64,000 bases of DNA from contig CADEFU010000003.1 of the NCBI GenBank assembly GCA_902826695.1, positions 248,001 through 312,000 on the forward strand, written 5' to 3'. A model generated the notes under the pieces. It was not told the origin of the DNA. It worked only from the letters and a program-made list of their open reading frames with translations, and did no database searches. Made by a program: the position numbers and the translations under genes. Numbering within the stretch: the stretch's first letter is position 1; each line of letters opens with the position of its first letter. Positions 17,426-27,688 of the stretch are shown piece after piece. Source of the DNA: an uncultured Alphaproteobacteria bacterium (GTDB taxonomy: Bacteria > Pseudomonadota > Alphaproteobacteria > Micropepsales > Micropepsaceae).

Positions 17426-19165
17426 ATGGTGACGGCGATTAAAGGCGGCTTGGTAGCGGCGGCGTTGGCGGCGGGTTTGATCGTCGGCCTGACGCAGTGC
17501 TCGTCGATTGAACAAACCGAGCGCACCCCACCCGCAAACCAATACGGCAGCTACCTTGCCGGCCGTTTCGCGGCTAGCGAGCGTGACGCCAGCGCGGCCG
17601 CTCACTACTTCGACAACGCCCTCCGCTTCGACCCCTCAAACGCCGAGCTTCTCGAGCGCGCGGTGATGAGCGACGTGGCCCGAGGCGACCTGAATGCTGC
17701 GGCCGACCACGCCGAAGCGCTCGTCAAAGGCACACCCTCCGCCCGCATCGCCCGCCTGGTCATTGGCGTGCGCGCTCTGCGCGACGGCGGATATGCCCGC
17801 GCGCGCCAAGAGTTCGAGCAAGTCTCCGGTAACGCTGCCGCCGAAATCGCCGCAAAGCTGGGCCTCGCCTACGCGAACTTCTCGGAAGGTAGAACCGCAC
17901 AAGCATTGGAAGTCACGGGTAAGCTCGCGGACCTGGCAAGCGTGCGCGCGTTTGTCCTTTATCATCAGGCGGTGATCGAAGATCTGTCCGGCAATGCGAA
18001 GGCCGCGATGCCGCATTTCGAAGAAGCAAACCGCGCCTCCAGCGGCCAGTCACTCCGCATCCTGCAGGCCTACGCGGTTCACCTCGCCCGCAACGGCGAG
18101 ATGGGCAAGGCAAAGGCCGTCTATGGCGAGTTCCTGAAGAAGGCGCCCTCCAACCCGATCATCAAACGTGCACTCGCCCGCCTCGAGACGGGGCAAATTC
18201 CCGATCGCGTCATCGGCGGCGCCAAGCAGGGCCTATCCGAAACATTCTACGGCATCGCCGCAAGCTTGAGCGACGAGCGTTCGATCGAAATTCCCATCTT
18301 CTACCTCCAGCTCGCCCTCGCGCTTGAGCCGAACCACGATCTCTCGCTCTCGCTGCTCGGCGACCGTCTCGAAGCCGCCGAGCGTTTCGCCGACGCCAAC
18401 GCCGTCTACGCGCGTATCCAACCGAACTCACCGCTCTACATCAACGCGCGCCAGCAGATCGCGCAGAACATGCAACGCGAGGAACGCTACGACGAGGCGC
18501 TGGGCCTCTTGCGAGGCTCGCTCGGCGGCAATGCTGAGGATATCGAAGTCCATTCCTCCATCGGCGACGTCCTGCGCGGTCAAGAAAAGTACGCGGAAGC
18601 GGCGGAGGCTTACTCGAAAGCGATCGCACTGCTGGCCGAGCCGAAAGAGCGCCACTGGACGCTGTTCTATACGCGCGGCATCGCCTACGAACGCTCGAAG
18701 CGCTGGGGCGACGCCGAACGCGACCTTAAGCAAGCGCTCAAGCTCAAGCCGGAACAGCCGCTGGTCATGAACTACCTGGCCTACAGCTGGGTGGAGCAGG
18801 GCATGAACCAAACGGAAGCGCTCGCCATGTTGCGCCGCGCGGTCGAACTACGCCCCGAGGACGGCTTCATCATCGACAGCCTCGGCTGGGCCTACTATCA
18901 GCTCGGCGACTACAAGAGTGCGATCAAGTACCTCGAACAGGCGATCCTGATCGAACCGGGCGAAGCCACGGTCAACGACCACCTGGGCGACGCCTACTGG
19001 CGGGTCGGCCGCAAGCTTGAAGCTCGCTATCAATGGCAGCATGCGCTGACGCTGAAGCCGCAGGAAAAAGAAGTCGCCGTCATTCAACGCAAGATCGAAT
19101 CCGGCCTCGCGGAGATTCCTAAAGCGCCCGCCCACGCCGGCACGCCGCAGCCAACAGGCCAGTGA
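17426..19165 (+). CDS. TPR-repeat lipoprotein
   Basis: About 579 aa. The N-terminus is a lipoprotein signal: MVTAIKGG, hydrophobic core, then a lipobox ending LTQC. The rest is tetratricopeptide repeats, clear in AAHYFDNALRFDPSNAELL, YAEAAEAYSKAIALL, GDAERDLKQALKLKPEQPL and KSAIKYLEQAILIEPGEATV. Likely an envelope scaffold or assembly factor; similar TPR proteins beside ispE are common in alphaproteobacteria. A GTG at 17405 overlaps the preceding stop (GTGA) and is an alternative start, but the lipoprotein signal fits the ATG at 17426 better. Confidence 0.85.
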   Translation: MVTAIKGGLVAAALAAGLIVGLTQCSSIEQTERTPPANQYGSYLAGRFAASERDASAAAHYFDNALRFDPSNAELLERAVMSDVARGDLNAAADHAEALVKGTPSARIARLVIGVRALRDGGYARARQEFEQVSGNAAAEIAAKLGLAYANFSEGRTAQALEVTGKLADLASVRAFVLYHQAVIEDLSGNAKAAMPHFEEANRASSGQSLRILQAYAVHLARNGEMGKAKAVYGEFLKKAPSNPIIKRALARLETGQIPDRVIGGAKQGLSETFYGIAASLSDERSIEIPIFYLQLALALEPNHDLSLSLLGDRLEAAERFADANAVYARIQPNSPLYINARQQIAQNMQREERYDEALGLLRGSLGGNAEDIEVHSSIGDVLRGQEKYAEAAEAYSKAIALLAEPKERHWTLFYTRGIAYERSKRWGDAERDLKQALKLKPEQPLVMNYLAYSWVEQGMNQTEALAMLRRAVELRPEDGFIIDSLGWAYYQLGDYKSAIKYLEQAILIEPGEATVNDHLGDAYWRVGRKLEARYQWQHALTLKPQEKEVAVIQRKIESGLAEIPKAPAHAGTPQPTGQ

Positions 19166-20028
19166 CGCGCCGCCTCGCCCCCGCTAAGGTCAATCTCTAT
19201 CTACACGTTGGCGATAAGCGCGCCGACGGCTACCACGATCTTCTGAGCCTCGTTGTATTCGCCGACACCGGCGACTGGCTGAGTGCATCGCCCGCCGATC
19301 GCATGTCGCTCAAGGTCACCGGCACCTTCCCCGATATTGGCCCCGCGGACGAAAACCTCGTCGTCAAAGCCACCCATGCGCTACACGCCTGGGCGAACAA
19401 GAACGGCCACAATACCAAGCCGATCGAACTTGCCCTCGAAAAGAACCTGCCTATCGCCTCCGGCATTGGCGGCGGTTCAAGCGACGCCGCAACCGCGCTG
19501 CTGATGCTCGCCGAACTTTGGGGCCTGCCCATTGCTATGGACGAACTTGAGGCGCTGGCATTGAGCCTCGGTGCCGACGTCCCCGTCTGCATGCGCCAAA
19601 GCCCGACCTTGGTCTCCGGCATCGGCGAATTACTTGAGCCCGTCACCTTGCCGGCGTTTCACCTCGTCCTCGTCAATCCGCGCGAACAAGTCCCAACCGC
19701 TCAAGTGTTCAAAGCGCTCTCCGCCCGCTCCGGCGCCTACGCGCTCCCGCTCCCGAAATGCGAAACCGCGCGCGACCTCGCGATGTACCTCGATCGCACC
19801 GGCAACGACCTCGCCGCTCCCGCAAAGGCGATCACCCCCACCATCATGCACGTCGAGAATGCCCTCGCCGCCACCGATGGCTGCCTCGTCGTTCGCATGT
19901 CGGGCTCAGGCGCCACATGCTTCGGCCTCTATGAAACAGCCGCTGCCGCCGATACTGCCGCCAAAGCCATCGCAGCCGCGCACCCTGTCTGGTGGGTGCG
20001 CGCTGCAAAATCTTACGTTCGCGGCTGA
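19162..20028 (+). CDS. ispE: 4-diphosphocytidyl-2-C-methyl-D-erythritol kinase
   Basis: 288-aa GHMP kinase of the MEP isoprenoid pathway. N-terminal LAPAKVNLYLHVGDKRADGYH, ATP-binding LPIASGIGGGSSDAATALL (about residues 94-112), and C-terminal VVRMSGSGATCFGLY. The GTG start overlaps the previous stop (GTGA), so it is coupled to the TPR lipoprotein gene. Its products ultimately supply the polyprenyl synthase encoded convergently next door. Confidence 0.95.
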   Translation: MTRRLAPAKVNLYLHVGDKRADGYHDLLSLVVFADTGDWLSASPADRMSLKVTGTFPDIGPADENLVVKATHALHAWANKNGHNTKPIELALEKNLPIASGIGGGSSDAATALLMLAELWGLPIAMDELEALALSLGADVPVCMRQSPTLVSGIGELLEPVTLPAFHLVLVNPREQVPTAQVFKALSARSGAYALPLPKCETARDLAMYLDRTGNDLAAPAKAITPTIMHVENALAATDGCLVVRMSGSGATCFGLYETAAAADTAAKAIAAAHPVWWVRAAKSYVRG

Positions 20029-20030
20029 AT

Positions 20031-21050
20031 TCAATAAGCCCGGCTGACGCAGAACTCGGCAAGATCGACGAGCGCGCGTCGCATCGGGCTGTCCGGAAAC
20101 ACGTTGAGCGCCCGGCAGGCCTCGTCCGTAAACGCACGCGCTTTAGCGAGCGTCGCCGGGATCGCATGGTGCTTTTCGATCAGATGGATCGCATGCGTCA
20201 GATCCGCGTCCACCTGCTGGCGTTGCGCCATCGTGCGCCGCCAGAACTCGGCTTCATCCCCGCTCGCGTGACCCACCGCAATGATTACCGGCAACGTGAG
20301 CTTACCTTCGCGGAAATCGTCGCCGACCGCTTTGCCCATCATCGCCTCACGCCCGGAATAGTCGAGCGCGTCGTCCACGAGCTGGAACGCGACGCCAAGA
20401 TTGTGCCCGTAGAGCTTCAACGCCGCTTCGCGCAAGCCGTCGGTCTGCGCGATCACCGCGCCCGACTCGGCCGCCGCCGCAAACAGCGCTGCCGTCTTCG
20501 CGGCGATGATCTTGAGGTAGGTGTCTTCCGTGACCGCGATGTTGCCCTGCGTGTTCAGCTGCATCACCTCGCCCTCGGCGATCACCGCCGACGCGTTCGA
20601 GAGGATGTTGAGCACGCGAAGCGACCCCGTCTCGACCATCAATTGGAACGATCGCGAGAACAGAAAGTCGCCGACCAACACGCTCGGCGCATTGCCGAAG
20701 ATCACATGGGCGGCTGCCCTGCCACGGCGCAGCTCGCTCTCATCAACGACGTCGTCGTGCAAGAGCGTCGCCGTGTGAATGAACTCGACCGCGGTCGCAA
20801 GCCGGATATGGCCTAGCCCCTGATACCCGCACAGCTGCGCCGCCGCGAGCGTCAGCATCGGCCGGATTCGCTTACCGCCTGAGTTGATAAGGTGTCCCGC
20901 AAGCTCCGGGATCAACGGCACGTCCGAGCGCATCCGCTCCAGGATTAAAGCGTTAACGTGCTGAAGATCGGCTTCAACCAGCCGGAAAAGCCGGTCCACC
21001 GCGCCGGACGGTTCGCCGGCACCTTTCGCTAATCGCTGAACAACCCGCAA
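20031..21050 (-). CDS. ispB: All-trans polyprenyl (octaprenyl/decaprenyl) diphosphate synthase
   Basis: 339 aa. Long-chain trans-prenyl synthase giving the ubiquinone side chain. First aspartate-rich motif LLHDDVVDESELRRG and second LVDDALDYSG are intact; GGKRIRPMLTL and FREGKLTLPVI are typical. Product length cannot be read directly, decaprenyl being usual in alphaproteobacteria. It converges with ispE with two bases between the stops. Confidence 0.92.
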   Translation of the reverse strand: MRVVQRLAKGAGEPSGAVDRLFRLVEADLQHVNALILERMRSDVPLIPELAGHLINSGGKRIRPMLTLAAAQLCGYQGLGHIRLATAVEFIHTATLLHDDVVDESELRRGRAAAHVIFGNAPSVLVGDFLFSRSFQLMVETGSLRVLNILSNASAVIAEGEVMQLNTQGNIAVTEDTYLKIIAAKTAALFAAAAESGAVIAQTDGLREAALKLYGHNLGVAFQLVDDALDYSGREAMMGKAVGDDFREGKLTLPVIIAVGHASGDEAEFWRRTMAQRQQVDADLTHAIHLIEKHHAIPATLAKARAFTDEACRALNVFPDSPMRRALVDLAEFCVSRAY

Positions 21051-21172
21051 AGTCCGATCCTCGGTTTTGGTTGCGTGGAACCGCCGACTAAGATTGAACT
21101 TAGGTAGCGCTCCAATGAGCGGTCAAGGGCGCAGAGCGCCACGCTTTTGTGAACCTGTGAAGAGGCGTCCGA

Positions 21173-21394
21173 ATGGTCGAACTCATGCGCACGAACGACA
21201 TGGTGCTGATCAGCTACGTTCGCGCTTTGTTGGGGTCCGAAGGCATCGAGACGTTCGACTTCGACCTGCACGCCAGCGTGCTCGACGGTAGCGTCGCCGC
21301 GATTCAGCGCCGCGTGATGGTTGACGACGCCGACGAAAAGGCTGCGCGCCAGTTGTTAAGAGATGCGGATCTTGGCGACGTCCTCAAACCGTGA
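21173..21394 (+). CDS. DUF2007 family protein, 73 aa
   Basis: Small soluble protein with MVELMRTNDMVLISYVRALL at the start and RRVMVDDADEKAARQLLRDA at the end, the conserved two-part pattern of DUF2007 (GlnB-like fold, putative signal transducer). Its role is unknown. It overlaps the following methyltransferase frame by up to 32 bases, depending on that start. Confidence 0.85.
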   Translation: MVELMRTNDMVLISYVRALLGSEGIETFDFDLHASVLDGSVAAIQRRVMVDDADEKAARQLLRDADLGDVLKP

Positions 21395-22148
21395 TCAGCG
21401 TCCAAAGGCCGCACAAGCGGTGGAACTGACGGACGACGCGTTTCTAAACGGACGCGTTCAGGCGTGGCAGCCGCACGACGGTTTCCGAGCCGGTCTCGAT
21501 TCGGTGACACTTGCAGCCAGCGTGCCCGCCCGGTCGCGTGAGGAAGTGTGCGAACTCGGAGCAGGCGTCGGCGTCGCGTCTCTCTGCCTCGCCGCCCGTG
21601 TACCGCAGCTGCGCATCACAGCCGTCGAAATTGACGCAGATCTCTCAGCCCTCGCGCAAGCAAACGCTGAGCGCAACGCCGCGCAGATGAGCGTCGTGCT
21701 CGCCGATGTGCTGAAACGTCCGCGCACCCTCGCGCGTCAACACTTCCACCACGTCTTCACGAACCCGCCGTACCACGACATCGGCCAAGGCACGCGCGCA
21801 CCCGAGGCGGCAAAGGCCCGCGCCACTTCCGTCCATGCGCACGATCTCTTCACTTGGCTCCGCTTTGCCCGCGCGCTCGTGCGCCCGAAAGGCACGGTGA
21901 CCGCAATCGTGCCGCCGGCCCAAATCATGACTGCACTCGACGCCTTGTCGCCGCAAGGGCAGGGGACCGAAATCGTGCCACTCTGGCCAAAGCAAGGTGC
22001 CCCCGCCAAACGTACGATAATCCGTGTACGGATGAATTCGAAGGCGCCATTGCAACTCCACGCTGGCCTCGTGCTGCACACAACCGCCGGAAAGCCGACG
22101 CCTGAAGCCGAAGCCGTCTTGCGGCACGGCGAGGCTCTCATTACATAA
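21363..22148 (+). CDS. TrmN6-like tRNA1(Val) adenine-37 N6-methyltransferase
   Basis: Up to 261 aa. Class I SAM methyltransferase with motif I ELGAGVGVASLCLAAR, acidic VEIDADLSALAQANAERN, and NPPYHDIGQG, the N6-adenine catalytic motif, followed by HDLFTWLRFARALVRPKG. The TDDAFLNGRVQAWQPHDGFRAG N-terminus matches YfiC/TrmN6-type enzymes that modify A37 of tRNA1(Val). A GTG at 21420 (VELTDDAFL) is an alternative start avoiding the overlap with DUF2007. Substrate is inferred from family. Confidence 0.85.
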   Translation: MRILATSSNRDQRPKAAQAVELTDDAFLNGRVQAWQPHDGFRAGLDSVTLAASVPARSREEVCELGAGVGVASLCLAARVPQLRITAVEIDADLSALAQANAERNAAQMSVVLADVLKRPRTLARQHFHHVFTNPPYHDIGQGTRAPEAAKARATSVHAHDLFTWLRFARALVRPKGTVTAIVPPAQIMTALDALSPQGQGTEIVPLWPKQGAPAKRTIIRVRMNSKAPLQLHAGLVLHTTAGKPTPEAEAVLRHGEALIT

Positions 22149-22153
22149 GCACC

Positions 22154-23008
22154 ATGTTCGAATGGATCAGAAAGACGTGGCGCCGCGTCGCCGGCACGAC
22201 CCCGCCGGTCGTGAAGGTGCTGCGCCTGAACGGCGCCATCGGCATGGCAACCGGTCTGCGCAAGGGCCTGTCTCTCGCCACCACGGCGCTCCCGATCGCC
22301 AAGCTCTTTGCCGACAAGTCCGTCGCCGCCGTAGCGCTCGTGATCAACTCTCCCGGCGGCTCGCCGGTGCAGGCGGGGCTAATCCACGACCGCATCCGCG
22401 CACTCGCCAAGGAACGCGGCATCAAGGTGCTGACTTTTGCCGAAGACGTGGCCGCGTCCGGCGGCTACATGCTCGCGCTCGCCGGCGACGAGATCTACGC
22501 CCACCCGAACTCGATCGTGGGTTCCATCGGCGTTGTCTCCGCCGGTTTCGGCTTCGAAAAGTTGATCGAGAAAATCGGCGTCGAACGCCGCGTCTATCAC
22601 GCGGGCGATCGTAAGGCGATGCTCGACCCGTTCAAACCGGAAGACCCCAAAGACGTCGCCCACCTCGAAGCGCTGCAGCGCGAGGTCCACGAAACCTTCA
22701 AACAAATGGTCCGCGACCGTCGGGGCGAAAAACTGAACGGCGAGGAAAGCGACCTCTACTCCGGTGCCTTCTGGACCGGCGCAAAGGCAAAGCAGCTCGG
22801 CCTCATCGACGGCGTCGGCGACCTGCGCACGATCTGCCGCCACAAATACGGCGAGAAGGTCGAGTTCCAGGTCATCACCCCGCGCAAGCCCTGGTTCTCG
22901 CTCGACGCCTTCACCAGCCGCAGCGACGTCGAGCCCCGCGCCGACTTCGCAACAGGGCTGATCTCGGCCCTCGAAGAGCGTGCGCTCTGGTCCCGTTTCG
23001 GCTTATAA
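22154..23008 (+). CDS. S49 family signal-peptide-peptidase-like serine protease
   Basis: 284 aa. Compact single-domain SppA/SohB-type protein. VALVINSPGGSPVQAGLI, then DVAASGGYMLALAGDEIYA with the nucleophilic Ser, and SIVGSIGVVSAGFGF. The general-base Lys is likely in the HAGDRKAMLDPF segment. There is only weak hydrophobicity at the N-terminus, so membrane attachment is uncertain. It follows the methyltransferase by 5 bases and precedes a zinc-ribbon membrane protein, suggesting one operon. Confidence 0.9.
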   Translation: MFEWIRKTWRRVAGTTPPVVKVLRLNGAIGMATGLRKGLSLATTALPIAKLFADKSVAAVALVINSPGGSPVQAGLIHDRIRALAKERGIKVLTFAEDVAASGGYMLALAGDEIYAHPNSIVGSIGVVSAGFGFEKLIEKIGVERRVYHAGDRKAMLDPFKPEDPKDVAHLEALQREVHETFKQMVRDRRGEKLNGEESDLYSGAFWTGAKAKQLGLIDGVGDLRTICRHKYGEKVEFQVITPRKPWFSLDAFTSRSDVEPRADFATGLISALEERALWSRFGL

Positions 23009-23014
23009 GTGCGC

Positions 23015-23248
23015 ATGGGTTTCTTCACGCTCCTGATCCTCGGCCTTCTCGGCGCCCTGATCTACTTCGGCGTCAAAGGCCGCATCGTGCGCCTGCGCGA
23101 GGAATTCGCCGAAGCCCTCCGCCGCGCACAAGGCAAGCGTCCAGAGAACTTGCCGTCGGAAAGCATGACCCAGTGCAAGACCTGCGGCACCTACATCGCC
23201 ACCGGCCAACAGAAGAACTGTGGCAAGCAGGGTTGCCCGTACACCTAA
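23015..23248 (+). CDS. Small membrane protein with C-terminal zinc ribbon (PP0621-like)
   Basis: About 77 aa: one N-terminal transmembrane helix (MGFFTLLILGLLGALIYFGV), a basic amphipathic stretch, then CKTCGTYIATGQQKNCGKQGCPY with four Cys arranged as C-x2-C and C-x4-C. This layout matches short PP0621-type proteins. Function unknown. A GTG at 23009, immediately after the previous stop, is an alternative start. Confidence 0.7.
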   Translation: MGFFTLLILGLLGALIYFGVKGRIVRLREEFAEALRRAQGKRPENLPSESMTQCKTCGTYIATGQQKNCGKQGCPYT

Positions 23249-23258
23249 GGATTGGGCC

Positions 23259-23546
23259 ATGCGTTTCGTGTTCCAGAACAATCAAGAGGTAGAGGTCGAG
23301 CTGCTTATCGAGCCGTGGGCGATAAGTGAGATCGTCTCGCCAGGCGAAGTCGTCGAGTTCGAGGTGAACGACTCGCCCGCACCAGAGATCGAGTTCTACG
23401 TCGTCGAGTCGGGGCAACCCTGCGTCTACGTCATGTCCGAACTCGTACGTATTCGCGCAAACGGGCAAGAGCACGTTTTCAGGACCGAGAAGCGCCCACC
23501 CTTGGCGGGCTTTCACTTCTTGAGACCTATCTTTCACTCGAACTAG
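23259..23546 (+). CDS. Hypothetical protein, 95 aa
   Basis: Acidic, soluble-looking protein (MRFVFQNNQEVEVELLIEPW, then many Glu) with strands in a pattern suggesting a small beta-rich fold. I do not recognise the family. The ATG at 23259 is preferred to the longer open frame because that frame overlaps the preceding gene. It follows the zinc-ribbon gene by ten bases, so is probably co-transcribed. Confidence 0.55.
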   Translation: MRFVFQNNQEVEVELLIEPWAISEIVSPGEVVEFEVNDSPAPEIEFYVVESGQPCVYVMSELVRIRANGQEHVFRTEKRPPLAGFHFLRPIFHSN

Positions 23547-23562
23547 CTCGTTCGCCGTCGGC

Positions 23563-23591
23563 TTGACCCCCAGCGCCCCCCTCTTTAGCTT
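23563..23591 (+). promoter_or_regulatory. Probable glyQ promoter
   Basis: TTGACC (23563-23568), a 17-bp spacer and TAGCTT (23586-23591) lie 27 bases before the glyQ start codon. The -10 is weak, as is common for housekeeping promoters in alphaproteobacteria. Confidence 0.4.
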
Positions 23592-23617
23592 CCGCCGCTC
23601 TCTAACGAAGCGCGCAA

Positions 23618-24565
23618 ATGACCGCCCCCGATCGCTCTTTCCAAGGCCTGATTCTGACCCTCCAGCACTATTGGGCCGACCAAGGCTGCGTGCTGCTCCA
23701 ACCGTTCGATATGGAGATGGGGGCGGGCACGTTCCACCCGGCGACGACGCTGCGCGCGCTCGGACCTAATCCGTGGAAATGCGCCTATGTCCAGCCCTCG
23801 CGCCGCCCGAAGGACGGCCGCTACGGCGACAACCCGAACCGCTTTCAGCGCTATTACCAGTTCCAGGTGATCCTGAAGCCCTCGCCCGACAACGTGCTTG
23901 ACCTCTATCTGGGCTCGCTCAAGGCGCTCGGCATCAACCCAGACGAACACGACATCCGCTTCGTCGAAGACGATTGGGAATCGCCCACGCTCGGTGCCTG
24001 GGGCTTAGGGTGGGAAGTCTGGTGCGACGGCATGGAGGTGACGCAGTTCACCTACTTCCAACAAGTCGGCGGCATCGACTGCCGCCCCGTCTCGGCCGAA
24101 ATCACCTACGGGCTCGAGCGGCTCGCGATGTACGTCCAAGGCGTCGATAACGGCTTCGACCTCGCCTACAACACGATGAACCGCCAGTCGCCGGACTTCA
24201 TGCGCTGGGGCGATGTCTATCATCAGAACGAAGTCGAACAGTCCGGCTTCAACTTCGAACACGCGAATACCGAAGCGCTGTTCCAGCACTTCAAAGACGC
24301 CGAAGAACAGTGCAAGCGCCTGCTCGCGCGCAAAGTCGGCCGCAGCGCCGCGCACCCCGACTGGCGCCACGTGCTGCCAGCCTACGAGCAATGCATCAAG
24401 GCGAGCCACGCGTTCAACCTGCTCGACGCCAGAGGCGTCATCAGCGTCACCGAACGCCAAGCCTATATCGGCCGCGTCCGCGCGCTCGCCAAAGAATGCG
24501 CCCAAGCCTGGATCGACAGCCCGCAAGGCATGACGGTGGGCGCCGGCCAGAGCGGGATGCGCTAA
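23618..24565 (+). CDS. glyQ: Glycyl-tRNA synthetase alpha subunit
   Basis: 315 aa. Class II catalytic subunit of the bacterial alpha2-beta2 enzyme. [31 protein letters not shown] at the start, [23 protein letters not shown] (motif 2 region) and [14 protein letters not shown] (motif 3) are all present; length is normal. It is followed 4 bases later by glyS. Confidence 0.97.
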   Translation: MTAPDRSFQGLILTLQHYWADQGCVLLQPFDMEMGAGTFHPATTLRALGPNPWKCAYVQPSRRPKDGRYGDNPNRFQRYYQFQVILKPSPDNVLDLYLGSLKALGINPDEHDIRFVEDDWESPTLGAWGLGWEVWCDGMEVTQFTYFQQVGGIDCRPVSAEITYGLERLAMYVQGVDNGFDLAYNTMNRQSPDFMRWGDVYHQNEVEQSGFNFEHANTEALFQHFKDAEEQCKRLLARKVGRSAAHPDWRHVLPAYEQCIKASHAFNLLDARGVISVTERQAYIGRVRALAKECAQAWIDSPQGMTVGAGQSGMR

Positions 24566-24569
24566 CGCC

Positions 24570-26855
24570 ATGCCCCAGCTCCTCCTCGAAATCTTCTCCG
24601 AAGAAATCCCGGCGCGCATGCAAGCCGCCGCCGCGCGCGATCTCGAACGCCTCGTTGTCGGCGGTCTGACCGACCGCGGCTTCCTGAACGAAGGCGCGCG
24701 CTCGTTCGCGACGCCGCGCCGCCTCGCACTCGTGATCGAAGGTCTGCCCGCGCAACAGTCGGACGTGCGCGAAGAACGCAAAGGCCCGAAGGTCGACGCA
24801 CCCGACGCTGCGATCCAAGGCTTCCTGCGCTCGACCGGTCTCACGAAAGACCAGCTGAAAGTCCAAAAGGACCCGAAGGGCGACTTCTACCTCGCGATCA
24901 CCGAACGCAAGGGCCGCCCGACGCCGGCCGTCATCGCCGAATTGATCCCCGAGGTCGTCAAGTCGTTCCCGTGGCCGAAGTCGCAACGCTGGGGTGCAGG
25001 CGACCTCACCTGGGTGCGCCCGCTGCATTCGATCCTCTGTACGTTCGACGGCGAAGTGGTCCCGTTCGAAGTCGGCACCGTGCGTTCGGGCAACAGATCC
25101 CGCGGCCACCGCTTCCTCGGCAACAACGAATTCGAAGCCCGCCGCTTCGACGACTATGTCGACAAGCTGAAGCGCGCGCACGTGATCCTGGCCGCAGCCG
25201 ACCGCAAGGCGCAAATCCTGCACGACGCGAAACAACTCGCGCACGCGCAAAATCTCGAACTCATCGAAGACGACGGCCTGGCCGATGAAGTGGCAGGCCT
25301 CGTCGAATGGCCGGTGCCGCTGATCGGTCAGTTCGACAAAGGCTTCCTGGACGTGCCGCAGGAGATTTTGATCTCCACCATGCGCGCAAACCAAAAATAC
25401 TTCGCGCTCAAAGACCCGAAGACCGGCAAACTCGCGAACAAATTCGTCGTCATCGCGAACATGATCACGAAAGACGGCGGCAAGAACGTCGTCGCCGGCA
25501 ACGAGCGTGTGCTCCGCGCAAGGCTCTCCGACGCGAAGTTCTTCTGGGACCAAGACCGCAAGACGAAACTCGAAGCCCGCGTGCCCGCGCTAAAAGACAT
25601 CGTCTTCCACGCCAAGCTCGGCACGCAACTCGAGCGCGTCGAACGCATCGAAACGCTCGCAGCCGAAATCGCCAAACTCATCGGCGCCGACGAAGCGAAG
25701 GCGAAACGCGCCGCCCGCCTCTGCAAAGCCGACCTTGTCTCCGGCACCGTTGGCGAATTCCCGGAAGTGCAAGGCGTCATGGGCCGCTACTTCGCGCTGA
25801 ACGACAAAGAAGACGCCGCCGTCGCCGATGCCGTGCGCGATCACTACCGGCCGCAAGGTCAAAGTGACGACGTGCCCGGCGCGCCCGTCAGTATCGCGGT
25901 CGCATTGGCCGATAAGATCGACACCCTCGTCGGCTTCTTTGCGATCGACGAAAAACCGACCGGCTCGAAAGACCCTTACGCGCTGCGTCGCGCAGCGCTT
26001 GGCGTCATTCGCATAATCTTGACGGCGGCGGTTCGCGTAAACCTCGTTCGTGTCTTCGGGGCGAGCGTCGCGGCGGCGTTCAAGCAAGAGGCGTCGGCCG
26101 ATCCTCGCGGCATCGCGACCGCGTTCTTCGACACGCTTGCCAAGAGCGGCGTCTCCGCCGACAAGCGGAGCGAACTCGGCCTCTACGCAGATCTCGTTCG
26201 CGCAGGCGTGGACAAAGGCTGGGACGAAGTGCTCGCGTCCGGCGACCAGGAGAGCGAATTCTTCGACGGTCAGCGCTTGATGGAGCTCGGCTATTTCTTC
26301 GGCCCTCTATCGCGCGATCTGTTGGGCTTCTTTGGCGACCGCTTGAAGGCCGCCTTGCGCGAAAAGGGCATTCGCCACGACCTCATCGACGCCGTGTTCG
26401 CGCTTCGCGGACAAGACGACCTCGTTTTGATCGTCCGCCGCGTCGAGGCGCTGCAAAGCTTCCTCAAGACCGAAGACGGCAAGAACCTGCTCGCGGGCTA
26501 CAAGCGCGCCCTGAACATCCTGAAAATCGAAGAGGGCAAGGAGAAGAAGAAGGACGCGAAACACGCGGGCTTCGCCGGCAAGCCCGACGTGTCGCTGCTC
26601 GAAGCGCCCCAAGAGGTCGAACTCTTCAAGACGCTCGCGATCGCGAACGATCTGATCGCCTCAGAGGTCAACCAAGAACGCTTCGAAGAAGCGATGCGCG
26701 CCATGTCTCGCCTGCGCGCGCCCGTCGACGCCTTCTTCGACAAGGTGACGGTCAACGCCGACAACCCGAAACTCCGCGAAAACCGCCTGAAGCTCTTAAG
26801 CGAAATCCGCGACGCCATGCACACCGTCGCCGACTTCTCAAAGATCGAAGGGTGA
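24570..26855 (+). CDS. glyS: Glycyl-tRNA synthetase beta subunit
   Basis: 761 aa. tRNA-recognition subunit partnering GlyQ. Typical start [53 protein letters not shown] and [20 protein letters not shown] with the HD-like core, ending in the anticodon-binding DALR-type domain ([22 protein letters not shown]). Slightly longer than Escherichia GlyS, as usual in alphaproteobacteria, and rich in Lys-Glu linkers near residue 660. Confidence 0.97.
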   Translation: MPQLLLEIFSEEIPARMQAAAARDLERLVVGGLTDRGFLNEGARSFATPRRLALVIEGLPAQQSDVREERKGPKVDAPDAAIQGFLRSTGLTKDQLKVQKDPKGDFYLAITERKGRPTPAVIAELIPEVVKSFPWPKSQRWGAGDLTWVRPLHSILCTFDGEVVPFEVGTVRSGNRSRGHRFLGNNEFEARRFDDYVDKLKRAHVILAAADRKAQILHDAKQLAHAQNLELIEDDGLADEVAGLVEWPVPLIGQFDKGFLDVPQEILISTMRANQKYFALKDPKTGKLANKFVVIANMITKDGGKNVVAGNERVLRARLSDAKFFWDQDRKTKLEARVPALKDIVFHAKLGTQLERVERIETLAAEIAKLIGADEAKAKRAARLCKADLVSGTVGEFPEVQGVMGRYFALNDKEDAAVADAVRDHYRPQGQSDDVPGAPVSIAVALADKIDTLVGFFAIDEKPTGSKDPYALRRAALGVIRIILTAAVRVNLVRVFGASVAAAFKQEASADPRGIATAFFDTLAKSGVSADKRSELGLYADLVRAGVDKGWDEVLASGDQESEFFDGQRLMELGYFFGPLSRDLLGFFGDRLKAALREKGIRHDLIDAVFALRGQDDLVLIVRRVEALQSFLKTEDGKNLLAGYKRALNILKIEEGKEKKKDAKHAGFAGKPDVSLLEAPQEVELFKTLAIANDLIASEVNQERFEEAMRAMSRLRAPVDAFFDKVTVNADNPKLRENRLKLLSEIRDAMHTVADFSKIEG

Positions 26856-26859
26856 CCTC

Positions 26860-27198
26860 ATGAAAGCACGCCTCAACTACGTCGAGTTACCCGCGACCGA
26901 TATCGCGAAGGCGAAGGTGTTCTACGAGCAAGCGTTCGGTTGGACGCTGACCGAGTTCGGCCCCGATTACGCGGGAACGACGACCGGCGACGTGGACATC
27001 GGACTGCAAGGGGATAAGGCCGAAGCGCCGAAAGCCCCGCTCGCCATTGTCGAGTCGAAGAACCTCGAAGCCGCTCTCAAATCGGTCACCACAGCTGGCG
27101 GCAAGATCACGAAGCCGATCTTCTCATTCCCCGGCGGCCGCCGCTTCCATTTCACCGACCCCAGCGGCAACGAACTCGCCGTGTGGCAACAGGCTTAA
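26860..27198 (+). CDS. VOC (glyoxalase/bleomycin-resistance) family protein
   Basis: 112 aa, a single vicinal-oxygen-chelate module pair: LNYVELPATDIAKAKVFYEQAFGWTLTEFG, then a second half with AALKSVTTAGGKITKPIF and FHFTDPSGNELAVWQ. Glu in NELAVW is the usual metal ligand. The chemistry is not predictable. It starts 4 bases after the glyS stop and may ride on that transcript. Confidence 0.85.
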   Translation: MKARLNYVELPATDIAKAKVFYEQAFGWTLTEFGPDYAGTTTGDVDIGLQGDKAEAPKAPLAIVESKNLEAALKSVTTAGGKITKPIFSFPGGRRFHFTDPSGNELAVWQQA

Positions 27199-27208
27199 GC
27201 GCGGCCTG

Positions 27209-27688
27209 TCACTCCCCGCACTTGAACGGGATAACCGCCTTCGCCGTCGTCTTCGTCACGCCCTTGCCGATCAGCTTCGCGGTGACTTCGATCTCGTCGC
27301 AGCCCGTGTCGTACAGGAACAGCGGTGCAAGGAACCTCGTCGTCTCGTCGTAGATCGAAACGTCCATCGTGCGCTGCCCCACGATCTTGGCCTTGTACCC
27401 GCGCGCGGTGATCTGCACCTTCACAGCGCCGATCGGCACGTCCTTACCCACGACCTCGACGGTGACGAGCGTGAAGTTCGACGGCGCGCCCGCACCCCCT
27501 TCGCCGATGATCGTGTTCCACAGCGTGTTTTCGCCGCTCGCCAAGATGTCGTCGGACAACTTGCCCGACCCTTCATAGTAGAGCTGCGCATGGATGGCCG
27601 CGATCTTCGGCGTCTCGGCGGCAAACGTGATTGAGCTCGCGGCAACAACGGCCACGGCCGCGGTGGAAATCAGAGAGAGCAGCTTCAC
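27209..27688 (-). CDS. Exported hypothetical protein, 159 aa
   Basis: GTG start at 27688 with AAGGA eight bases upstream, then a signal peptide (VKLLSLISTAAVAVVAASSITFA). The mature part is beta-rich with TLVTVEVVGKDVPIGAVKVQITARG and TGCDEIEVTAKLIGKGV and two Cys (TGCDE and KCGE) that could form a disulfide. The family is not recognised; a periplasmic role is likely. It converges with the VOC gene. Confidence 0.65.
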   Translation of the reverse strand: MKLLSLISTAAVAVVAASSITFAAETPKIAAIHAQLYYEGSGKLSDDILASGENTLWNTIIGEGGAGAPSNFTLVTVEVVGKDVPIGAVKVQITARGYKAKIVGQRTMDVSIYDETTRFLAPLFLYDTGCDEIEVTAKLIGKGVTKTTAKAVIPFKCGE